Source of the DNA: Clostridia bacterium
Lineage (GTDB): Bacteria; Bacillota_A; Clostridia; Christensenellales; Aristaeellaceae
NCBI GenBank assembly: GCA_017430945.1
Contig: JAFRMB010000114.1
Span: 1-10,368, forward strand
Direction: 5' to 3'
Length of the DNA stretch: 10,368 nucleotides
The position numbers were made by a program, and so were the translations under genes. Of the stretch, positions 1 through 5,333 are shown one piece after another (the first letter of the stretch is position 1; each line of letters opens with the position of its first letter). The notes below the pieces were generated by a model. That model saw only the letters and a program-made list of their open reading frames with translations. It ran no database searches and had not been told where the DNA came from.

Positions 1-3
1 GAC

Positions 4-99
4 GCTGTCAAGGCCGGGTAGTATTTTCCGGTTGCGCAGGGTTGGCACTTAACTTTGCTGTTCCCTGCCGGAAAATCTCCACCCTTTTACCTTGACAGC
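4..99. repeat. Large imperfect inverted repeat, MITE/REP-like
   Basis: Three nested complementary blocks fold this segment into one long imperfect hairpin. GCTGTCAAGG (4-13) pairs with CCTTGACAGC (90-99), ATTTTCCGG (23-31) with CCGGAAAAT (68-76), and GCAGGG (36-41) with CCCTGC (63-68), leaving a loop of about 20 nt. The 10-bp perfect ends make it look like a small mobile or repetitive palindromic element (MITE or REP type). No target-site duplication is visible, although only 3 bases remain on the left. It has no T-run after the stem on either strand, so it does not look like an intrinsic terminator. The base pairing is seen directly; the mobile-element interpretation is inference. Confidence 0.55.
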
Positions 100-170
100 T
101 CTCTACCCTAGTAAGTGTTACCCATGCTTGACGCCAATAGACGAACCGATCGCGCTTTACAACAATTTCC

Positions 171-199
171 TTGACAATCCCAGCCGTTCGTGCGATAAT
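171..199 (+). promoter_or_regulatory. Sigma-A-type promoter of the tRNA-Arg gene
   Basis: A perfect -35 box TTGACA (171-176) is separated by 17 bp from the -10 box GATAAT (194-199). A TG dinucleotide at 191-192 forms an extended -10 motif. Transcription would begin near 206, about 28 nt before the mature tRNA 5' end at 234, which is normal for a stable RNA gene. This is the strongest promoter match in the window. Confidence 0.85.
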
Positions 200-233
200 G
201 ATTTGCGCGGGCGATGCGATCGTCGCGCCACAT

Positions 234-310
234 GCACCCATAGCTCAGCAGGATAGAGCGACCGCCTCCTAAGCGGTAGGTCAGGGGTTCGAATCCCTTT
301 GGGTGCGCCA
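234..310 (+). tRNA. tRNA-Arg (anticodon CCU)
   Basis: The cloverleaf is complete. The acceptor stem is GCACCCA (234-240) with TGGGTGC (300-306). The D arm is GCTC...GAGC, the anticodon stem is ACCGC/GCGGT (261-265 and 273-277), and the loop CTCCTAA puts anticodon CCT at 268-270, which reads the arginine codon AGG. The T arm is AGGGG-TTCGAAT-CCCTT. The discriminator base is G at 307 and the CCA end is encoded at 308-310. The gene stands alone between its own promoter and terminator and converges on the yajC operon. The opposite strand contains the well-known spurious arginine-rich reading frames that arise from tRNA genes; they are not real proteins. Confidence 0.97.
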
Positions 311-311
311 T

Positions 312-349
312 AAGACGGGGGATCGGGCGTACTCGATCCCCCGTCTTTT
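312..349 (+). terminator. Rho-independent terminator of tRNA-Arg
   Basis: A perfect 14-bp stem (312-325 paired with 334-347) encloses an 8-nt loop and runs into a T-run (346-349), with more T-rich sequence after it. It starts two bases after the encoded CCA, so it ends the monocistronic tRNA transcript. Confidence 0.93.
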
Positions 350-366
350 GCTTTGTGAAAACAATA

Positions 367-395
367 GACCGGCAGGATCGTCACCTCTGCCGGTC
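367..395. repeat. Inverted repeat, possible secondary terminator
   Basis: GACCGGCAG (367-375) is perfectly complementary to CTGCCGGTC (387-395), with an 11-nt loop. No T-run follows on the plus strand. On the minus strand the stem is followed by TATTGTTTT, so it could back up termination of the yajC operon. A second, shorter stem lies beside it: GACTGG (400-405) with CCAGTC (419-424). The role is uncertain. Confidence 0.5.
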
Positions 396-463
396 AAATG
401 ACTGGTCTTCTTTTACGCCCAGTCGATCCTCCTCTGCAAATGTATGGATAGATCCGCAACAGC

Positions 464-500
464 AAAAGCAGCAGATCTTCATGTCTCTGCTGCTTTTTTT
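464..500. terminator. Bidirectional intrinsic terminator between yajC and tRNA-Arg
   Basis: AAAAGCAGCAGA (464-475) pairs perfectly with TCTGCTGCTTTT (486-497) around a 10-nt loop. A run of seven T follows on the plus strand (494-500), and TTTTGCTGTT follows on the minus strand. It lies 9 nt beyond the yajC stop codon, so its main job is probably to end the riboswitch operon. It can also stop any plus-strand read-through from the tRNA. Confidence 0.85.
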
Positions 501-509
501 GCGTCGTTG

Positions 510-785
510 TCATTGTGCTTCTTTAATGATCTGCTGTATCGCGTACACCACGAAGGTCGCCGCAGAGCCGCTCTCCTCGTCCAGGAGAAGCTTTACGGTG
601 TCCTGATCGCGCCAGATGACCGTTCCGATCAATCCGCCCATCGTCGTGACCTTGTCGCCGACCTTTACGCGATCATGCATCTGCCGCATCTGTGCGTTTT
701 TCTTTTTGCCGGGCATGATCACGACGAAATACATGATCCCGAACAGCGCCAGCGCATAGGCCAGTATCACCAGCAACATCTTCAC
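510..785 (-). CDS. yajC: YajC, Sec translocase accessory subunit
   Basis: This 91-residue protein has the YajC layout: one N-terminal transmembrane helix (about residues 2-25), a positively charged segment starting PGKKK (26-29), then a small cytoplasmic domain with the family pattern VKVGDKVTTMGGLIGTV (about 41-57). YajC joins SecDF beside the SecYEG protein-export channel. The start is taken as GTG at 785, because AGGAG lies 7 nt upstream of it; an ATG at 779 would be 13 nt from that site. The gene begins only 13 nt after the M20 amidohydrolase stop and is followed by a terminator, so it is the last gene of the glycine-riboswitch operon. That is unusual, since yajC normally lies beside tgt or secD/secF. 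No Sec or queuosine gene is present here. Confidence 0.9.
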   Translation of the reverse strand: MKMLLVILAYALALFGIMYFVVIMPGKKKNAQMRQMHDRVKVGDKVTTMGGLIGTVIWRDQDTVKLLLDEESGSAATFVVYAIQQIIKEAQ

Positions 786-798
786 GGCTTTTCTCCTC

Positions 799-1980
799 TC
801 AGCCGTTCAGGAATCTTTCGGCAATGTTGACGAAGGCAGCCGTACCGATCCAGAACACATCCTCATCGACGTCGAATTTCGGGTTGTGGTGCGAGACGTC
901 CGTCCCCTTCGCCGGGTTCGCAGAGCTGAGGAACATAAACGCGCCGGGCGCCTCCTGGAGATAGTAGGCGAAATCCTCGCCACCCATGTTCGGATGCGGC
1001 ACCTTGGTGATGACCATATCCGATCCGATCACCTCTTTGATGGCGTCGGCAGCAAACGCGGCCATTGCGTCGTCATTGACGACCGGCGGAGCGCCCCAAT
1101 CCATCTCGAAATCAACATCCGCGCCGAACGCCATGGCCGTATACTTCGAGATCTCGCCGATGCGGCTGGCGAGCTTTTCACGCACATCGGCGTCGAACGC
1201 GCGGGTCGTGCCTTCGATCACCACTTCGCTGGGGATGGCGTTGTAGGCAGCGCCGCCCTGGATCTTGCCGATGGTGATGACCACCGGGACATTGGCGTTG
1301 AACTCGCGGGCATTGATCTCCTGCAGCGCGATGACGATATGGGCGGCGACATTGATCGGGTCCACGCCCTTCTCCGGCGTTGAGCCGTGGCAGCCGGCGC
1401 CCTTGACATTGATGATGAATCGATCGAAGGAGGCCATCACCGCGCTCGGGCATACGATAAACGTGCCGGTGGGGATGGTCTTGTCGATGATCGTGCCGAT
1501 GTGGGTGCCGAAAACGGCGTCCACGCCTTTCATACCGCCATTTGCCACGATGATCCTCGCGCCCCTGGAGGTCTCCTCACCCGTTTGAAAGAAGAAGCGG
1601 ACTTCGCCATTCAGCTCATCCTTGTGCTCGTTGAGGATCTTTGCCGCGCCGAGCAGCATGGACGTGTGGCTGTCGTGCCCGCAGGCGTGCATGCAGCCGT
1701 CGTGCTCCGAGGCAAAGGGCAGGCCGGTCTGTTCTCTGATCGGCAGCGCGTCCATATCCGCGCGCAGCGCGACCACTTTGCCCGGCTTTCCGGCGTTGAT
1801 CGTTGCGATCACGCTGGAATCCTTGTCGGAAAGGGTGTAGGGAACGCCGAATTCATCCAGCTTCGCCGTGACATAATCCCGCGTCATCGGAAGCTCCGTA
1901 CCGATCTCCGGGATCTTATGCAGGTCGCGACGCATGGCGACCAGCGCATCCTGCATGTTCTTGCATTCATTCCAGATCAT
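799..1980 (-). CDS. M20D-family amidohydrolase (hippurate/aminoacylase-like)
   Basis: This 393-residue protein is a full-length M20D metallohydrolase. The family cleaves amide bonds of N-acyl amino acids or short peptides (hippurate hydrolase, indole-acetyl-amino-acid hydrolases, N-acetyl-diaminopimelate deacetylase). The metal-site residues are present: C100 and H102 in HACGHDSH, E135/E136 in the TGEE motif, H160 in GTHIG, and H365 in HHNPKFD. A dimerisation (lid) domain covers roughly residues 180-295, and GGEDFAYY lies at 334-341. There is no signal peptide, so it acts in the cytoplasm. The ATG at 1980 has AAGGAG 9 nt upstream. It lies 27 nt after a membrane-protein gene and 13 nt before yajC, downstream of a glycine riboswitch. 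I therefore infer that the substrate is a glycine conjugate or glycyl peptide; substrate specificity cannot be read from the sequence. Confidence 0.88.
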   Translation of the reverse strand: MIWNECKNMQDALVAMRRDLHKIPEIGTELPMTRDYVTAKLDEFGVPYTLSDKDSSVIATINAGKPGKVVALRADMDALPIREQTGLPFASEHDGCMHACGHDSHTSMLLGAAKILNEHKDELNGEVRFFFQTGEETSRGARIIVANGGMKGVDAVFGTHIGTIIDKTIPTGTFIVCPSAVMASFDRFIINVKGAGCHGSTPEKGVDPINVAAHIVIALQEINAREFNANVPVVITIGKIQGGAAYNAIPSEVVIEGTTRAFDADVREKLASRIGEISKYTAMAFGADVDFEMDWGAPPVVNDDAMAAFAADAIKEVIGSDMVITKVPHPNMGGEDFAYYLQEAPGAFMFLSSANPAKGTDVSHHNPKFDVDEDVFWIGTAAFVNIAERFLNG

Positions 1981-2007
1981 AGTGACTGTCTCCTTCCCAA
2001 ATATGCG

Positions 2008-2679
2008 TTACTGTGCCTTTTTGTTCTCAGCGTTGTAGAACAGGCGCGCGATGATGACCGTACCGAATACGGACAGTATGATGATGAGCCACGCCGGGAT
2101 GCCGCCGATCAGCTTGCAGGCGATGGGGATCAGGGCGCCGAAGACGGCGACTTTGGGCTTCTTCAGGGCGAAATTGCCGAAGGTGGCGCCGAAGATCGCT
2201 GCGGAGGCGTAGGACTTCAGGCCCACGTTGATGGCCTCCGGGAGGATCGCAACGATCGTCGAGCCGATAAATGCGGCAGCCGTCGTGGCGACCAGGTTCG
2301 TGATGATGGAGCCGCAGATGGCCATCGTCGAAACGACCTCAGCCTGGATGGTGCCCGCTTCGCTCTCGGTAACGTCCAGCGCCAGGGAAGCGCAGGGCAC
2401 GCGCATGTTGCCGATGTTGCCGGACAGGAAGCCGAGATACGTTCCCGACATGCCCAGAGAAGCGTAATAGGAGACAGGCTCGACGACATAGAATGCGCCA
2501 AAGGCGATGGCCGTCAGCGCCCACGCGCCGAGGACGAGCTGGGTATCCGGCCAGCACTCGTATTTGATGCAAAGATAGAGGACCGGTATGAAGGCCGTCA
2601 CTGCAGCCAGGATATTGGTGGGAGAGCCGATGCGGACGCAGCTCTTCTTCCACACTGACATGTAATTCTTGTTGTCCAT
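2008..2679 (-). CDS. Multi-spanning membrane protein of unknown family, likely partner of DUF5058
   Basis: I do not recognise this 223-residue family. It is strongly hydrophobic, with about five or six membrane segments (roughly 22-38, 48-66, 118-146, 152-170, 174-192 and 195-213). A glycine- and polar-rich stretch SGNIGNMRVPCA (86-97) follows, then the acidic DVTESEAG (102-109), which look like a functional loop rather than plain helix. Short charged ends suggest that no soluble domain is missing. The ATG at 2679 is supported by AAAGGAG 7 nt upstream. It starts 16 nt after the DUF5058 gene and ends 27 nt before the amidohydrolase. This packing, and the similar size of the two membrane proteins, suggest a two-subunit permease; that is inference from context. 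Confidence 0.75.
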   Translation of the reverse strand: MDNKNYMSVWKKSCVRIGSPTNILAAVTAFIPVLYLCIKYECWPDTQLVLGAWALTAIAFGAFYVVEPVSYYASLGMSGTYLGFLSGNIGNMRVPCASLALDVTESEAGTIQAEVVSTMAICGSIITNLVATTAAAFIGSTIVAILPEAINVGLKSYASAAIFGATFGNFALKKPKVAVFGALIPIACKLIGGIPAWLIIILSVFGTVIIARLFYNAENKKAQ

Positions 2680-2695
2680 GCTCCTTCTCCTTTCC

Positions 2696-3421
2696 TTAAG
2701 CGAAGATCAGCGCCACGGCGATGCCGAAGATCATGGAGATGCCCAGCGAGTATTCCGCAAGCCTCGGATGTTTCGGAGTGACGCATTTGCCGAGGAACAT
2801 CATGCACAGAGCGCCGGCGAGTACCGCGGCGAGATTGCCGCCGTTGATCGCGGGGCCGCCGTTTGCGAAGCCCTTGGTGATGATGGAATTCACGTTGAGA
2901 TAGCCGAAGATGCCGATGGAACAGGCGATCGACATATATCCGAGCCACGCCGTATCACCGCCGGAGAGCTTGTCACGAAGCTTCTCGAGGCCGGGCGTTG
3001 CGACACCGGTGAAAAGCAGCCAACCTGCGCCGTTGAGGGCCATGGCGAACCATGAGACGGCAAGGATCTCAAGTGTGTAGCCCTCTCCGCCCAGGGTCAC
3101 GCCGGCAGCGGTCGCGCCGTTAGTCGCCGCGGCAAGCTCCGTGGGCGCCGCGCCGATGATCGAAAGACGCATCCAGGACATCGGGCCGCCGATGGCGGAC
3201 ATCAGGCCGACCATGACGATGAATACGCCCAGCGCCGGGCCGATGGCCGTGACGAGTCCGACGCGAAACGCCTTCTTCGGGATCTCAGGGTCGATGCTGC
3301 ATGCCACTGTCGCCTTTTTCGCCGTGCGCATGAACAGAGCCGCCTGGATCGCCGAGATAGCGACCGTGAAGCTGCACAGGAACCACATGATCGGTTGGTT
3401 GGAAATCTGCAGATAGTCCAT
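2696..3421 (-). CDS. DUF5058-family integral membrane protein, putative transporter subunit
   Basis: This 241-residue protein matches my recollection of the DUF5058 family. It has about six membrane segments (near 11-32, 54-77, 83-100, 117-142, 157-180 and 195-240). The conserved-looking block GGPMSWMRLSIIGA (78-91) continues to TELAAATNG (94-102). The first helix is followed by a basic cytoplasmic loop (about 31-52). The family has no established function that I know of. The ATG at 3421 has GGAG 7 nt upstream. It is the first gene after a glycine riboswitch and its terminator, and is tightly followed by a second membrane protein and an M20D amidohydrolase. A role in uptake of a glycine-containing compound is therefore the simplest inference. 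Export of excess glycine is the main alternative, but it would fit an on-switch better than the predicted off-switch. Confidence 0.75.
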   Translation of the reverse strand: MDYLQISNQPIMWFLCSFTVAISAIQAALFMRTAKKATVACSIDPEIPKKAFRVGLVTAIGPALGVFIVMVGLMSAIGGPMSWMRLSIIGAAPTELAAATNGATAAGVTLGGEGYTLEILAVSWFAMALNGAGWLLFTGVATPGLEKLRDKLSGGDTAWLGYMSIACSIGIFGYLNVNSIITKGFANGGPAINGGNLAAVLAGALCMMFLGKCVTPKHPRLAEYSLGISMIFGIAVALIFA

Positions 3422-3745
3422 AGTGTTTCTCCTTTCCCTTCCTGCGAAAACAGAGCACCTGTTTTCATATAATGATCATCCACCGGCGAGCCGATGGTTG
3501 TTCACATACGGGCAAAGCCCCGGAATACCGGCCGCGCCCAAGCAGGCGCGCAAACGGTCCGGCATTTGCGCAGACCCGTTGCTTTCCTGCCGCCCTAAAA
3601 GGGGCGTCATCCTTGCCGGACATCGTCATCTGTTCTTCCGGTCTGTCCACATCCGGCTGATGATCGATATACTCTGCGGGCTTTTGTCTCCCTCACAGCC
3701 GTGGGCTTCCCTGAACTCCAGGCCCGACGCGGGGTTTCGTCACAC
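3422..3745 (-). other. Long untranslated leader without recognisable gene
   Basis: About 325 nt lie between the riboswitch terminator and the DUF5058 start codon. I see no credible gene: the short open frames here start without a ribosome binding site and have unremarkable arginine- and glycine-rich translations expected from GC-rich DNA. Several small stems are present: CGCCC/GGGCG (3591-3595 and 3602-3606), GCGCAAA/TTTGCGC (3548-3554 and 3565-3571), GGGC/GCCC (3510-3513 and 3517-3520) and GAAAACAG/CTGTTTTC (3446-3453 and 3459-3466). None is followed by a T-run on the minus strand. Confidence 0.5.
3446..3466. repeat. Perfect 8-bp inverted repeat just upstream of the DUF5058 ribosome binding site
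   Basis: GAAAACAG (3446-3453) and CTGTTTTC (3459-3466) flank a 5-nt centre. The repeat ends about 11 nt upstream of the ribosome binding site of the DUF5058 gene. It could be a small leader hairpin or a 21-bp operator for a dimeric repressor. There is no terminator-type T-run after it on the minus strand. The sequence does not decide between these roles. Confidence 0.5.
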
Positions 3746-3771
3746 AAAAAATGCTGCAGTCATATGCAGCA
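3746..3771 (-). terminator. Intrinsic terminator of the glycine riboswitch expression platform
   Basis: On the minus strand TGCTGCA (3771-3765) pairs with TGCAGCA (3758-3752) around a 6-nt loop and is followed by six T (3751-3746). It lies about 33 nt beyond the 3' end of the aptamer, the usual place for a riboswitch-controlled terminator. The first three stem bases also belong to a segment complementary to the 5' P1 strand of the aptamer, so terminator and antiterminator could be mutually exclusive. Confidence 0.85.
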
Positions 3772-3804
3772 CTCCGGGGATGTCAACAGAAAACACCCAT
3801 CCTT

Positions 3805-3926
3805 CTCTGTCCTTTTGCCTGAGAGATTCAGCCGTTTCCGGCCTTGCACCTTCGGCACCCGCCCGAAGCGGGGTTCTCCAGAGTGCCTCCTCCGGGGGAG
3901 TACGGCGCAGGGCAGATTCTCCCGGA
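3805..3926 (-). promoter_or_regulatory. Glycine riboswitch: single aptamer with upstream ghost-aptamer-like hairpin
   Basis: The minus strand carries the hallmark glycine aptamer core in order: CTCTGGAGA (P1 5' strand, from 3883), a P2 stem CCCGC/GCGGG, the conserved TGCCGAAGGTGCAAGG, a P3 stem GCCG-GAAA-CGGC, CTCTCAGGCAAAAGGA, and ACAGAG closing P1 (ending at 3805). It closely resembles the second aptamer of the tandem Vibrio cholerae riboswitch. In place of a full first aptamer there is only a hairpin, TCCGGGAG (3926-3919) with CTCCCCCGGA (3900-3891). This fits the ghost aptamer described for singlet glycine riboswitches. It controls the DUF5058/M20D/yajC operon through the downstream terminator. 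The aptamer call is firm; the ghost-aptamer reading is inference. Confidence 0.93.
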
Positions 3927-3958
3927 CTCAACAGCGATCCATCTTCAATTATGCTAAC

Positions 3959-3987
3959 ACTATATCACTTTAACGTGTCTCATACAA
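3959..3987 (-). promoter_or_regulatory. Probable promoter of the glycine-riboswitch operon
   Basis: On the minus strand TTGTAT (3987-3982) and TATAGT (3964-3959) are separated by exactly 17 bp. The -10 box matches 5 of 6 consensus bases and the -35 box only 3 of 6. Transcription would start near 3952, about 25 nt before the first riboswitch stem, which is the expected geometry. An overlapping CATAAT a few bases downstream is a weaker alternative -10. Confidence 0.6.
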
Positions 3988-4046
3988 TCCCTTCACCGGG
4001 CTTCCGATGAATTTTACATTTTGTATTCCTGTATACCGAAGGCGAT

Positions 4047-4099
4047 GCGCTGCTTCAGGGCACTGCCTTCCAGGTATGCAGCGCACACTCCGCAGTGCC
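4047..4099. repeat. Two interlocked inverted repeats downstream of the U32-family gene
   Basis: GCGCTGC (4047-4053) is complementary to GCAGCGC (4078-4084), and GGCACTGC (4059-4066) is complementary to GCAGTGCC (4092-4099). The pairs cross, so the RNA could form either hairpin or an H-type pseudoknot, but not two nested stems. They begin 14 nt beyond the U32 stop codon on the minus strand. No T-run follows, so if this ends the transcript it is not by a standard intrinsic terminator. Confidence 0.5.
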
Positions 4100-4112
4100 G
4101 ATCCGTTCATGA

Positions 4113-5330
4113 TCAGGCATTCCTGATCCTCAGCATATCCCCGACCGCGACCTCCTCCGGCGCGTCGATGTCGAACAGCGACATGGGGATCGCCGCGGCA
4201 GGGATGGGTGCCCCTTCGGCATCGGTCATGTGCCGCGCCGTGAAGCGCAGGCCGAAGCTCGCCGGCGACAGGACCTCCAGGACGTCGCCCGCCTGCACGC
4301 GGTTGCGCTGCTCGACGCGGATCCGACCGCCGGGCAGCCGAGCCGTGACGACGCCGACAAAGGTGCAGTCCTGACGATACACGCCGTCATCCGGCGCGTG
4401 GCGCTTCATGTCGCCCAGATAGAAGCCCGTGGCGTAGGCGCGATGGCTGGCGCTGTCGAGCTCGCGCTGCAGCCGCTCAAGGCCCTCCGGCGAAGCCGTG
4501 CCGCGCACGAGGTCATCGATCCGCCGGCGATAGGCATTGACCACCGTGGCCACGTAGTAGGCGGATTTCATGCGCCCCTCCAGCTTGAAGGCGATCACGC
4601 CGGCCTGTGAGAGCCGCTCCAGCAGACCCAGACAGTTCATGTCGAAGGAGCTCAGGATCGTCGTGCCCCGCTCGTCCTCCTCGATCGGGAAGTACTCGCC
4701 CGGGCGCTTTTCCTCCACCAGGCGATAGTTCCAGCGGCACGACTGCGTACACGCGCCGCGATTGGCGCTGCGGCCGGTGAGATAGGCGCTGATCATGCAG
4801 CGGCCGGAATACGCCATGCACATCGCGCCGTGTACGAAGGCCTCCAGCTCCAGCCCGGCGGGCGTGCGGGCCCGCAGCTCGGCGATCTCGTCGATCGTCA
4901 TCTCGCGGCCGAGCACCACGCGCGTGGCGCCCATGTCCCAATAGGCGCGGGCAGACATGTAGTTCAGGCAGTTGGCCTGCGTGCTGACATGCACGTCCAG
5001 CTCAGGCACATAGCGGCGGATAGCGGCGATGGCCCCCAGATCCGCCACGATGACGGCGTCCGCGCCCGCCTGCCTGAGCGCCTGCGCGTAATCGCCGATC
5101 CCGGCCACCTCGGCGTTGGTCGGGAACGCGTTCACCGTGACATACAGCTTCCGACCGGCGGCATGGGCGCGCGACGCCGCCTCGGCCAGTTGGTCCATCG
5201 AAAAGCCCACCGCGCCGGCGCGCAGCTGGAGCTTCGGCCCACCGACATACACCGCGTCCGCGCCGAAGTGCAGCGCCGCGTCCAGCCGCTCCAGATCCCC
5301 CGCCGGGGCCAGCAGTTCACACCGCTCCAC
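4113..5330 (-). CDS. trhP: U32-family protein, TrhP-type tRNA uridine 5-hydroxylation factor
   Basis: This 405-residue protein opens with the family start ELLAPAGDLERLDAAL and continues as a TIM-barrel-like domain. The U32 signature lies at about 164-202 with cysteines C171, C178, C194 and C198, the likely iron-sulfur ligands. FKLEGRMKSAYYV is at 248-260, and a C-terminal beta domain covers about 323-403. Family members once labelled collagenase-like peptidase are now known to include TrhP (E. coli YegQ, Bacillus YrrN/YrrO), which makes 5-hydroxyuridine at the tRNA wobble position using prephenate. The length fits the longer Bacillus paralogue. The start is GTG at 5330, with GAGG about 8 nt upstream inside the preceding gene. 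It begins 3 nt after the DUF624 stop codon, so translation is probably coupled. It is the last gene of its cluster. The exact subfamily remains to be confirmed. Confidence 0.8.
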   Translation of the reverse strand: MERCELLAPAGDLERLDAALHFGADAVYVGGPKLQLRAGAVGFSMDQLAEAASRAHAAGRKLYVTVNAFPTNAEVAGIGDYAQALRQAGADAVIVADLGAIAAIRRYVPELDVHVSTQANCLNYMSARAYWDMGATRVVLGREMTIDEIAELRARTPAGLELEAFVHGAMCMAYSGRCMISAYLTGRSANRGACTQSCRWNYRLVEEKRPGEYFPIEEDERGTTILSSFDMNCLGLLERLSQAGVIAFKLEGRMKSAYYVATVVNAYRRRIDDLVRGTASPEGLERLQRELDSASHRAYATGFYLGDMKRHAPDDGVYRQDCTFVGVVTARLPGGRIRVEQRNRVQAGDVLEVLSPASFGLRFTARHMTDAEGAPIPAAAIPMSLFDIDAPEEVAVGDMLRIRNA

Positions 5331-5333
5331 GGG

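Noticed and set aside
108..384. Minus-strand reading frames across the tRNA, with translations such as GIRTPDLPLRRRSLYPAEL
   Set aside because: This is the classic false protein produced by the antisense strand of a tRNA gene; the tRNA cloverleaf explains the conservation fully.
1387..2658. Long plus-strand open frame of 423 codons
   Set aside because: It lies antisense to the M20D and membrane-protein genes, has no recognisable domain, and reflects GC-rich codon structure of the real genes.
3468..3473. TATAAT on the plus strand near the DUF5058 start
   Set aside because: There is no -35 box at a usable distance and no plus-strand gene for it to drive.
3465..3650. Possible small protein in the long leader (61 codons, minus strand)
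   Set aside because: It has a GTG start without a ribosome binding site, unremarkable composition and no motif; it is best explained by GC-rich sequence lacking stops.
3423..4010. Plus-strand frame of 195 codons across the riboswitch and leader
   Set aside because: It is antisense to a well-defined glycine riboswitch and terminator, with no promoter, ribosome binding site or domain on that strand.
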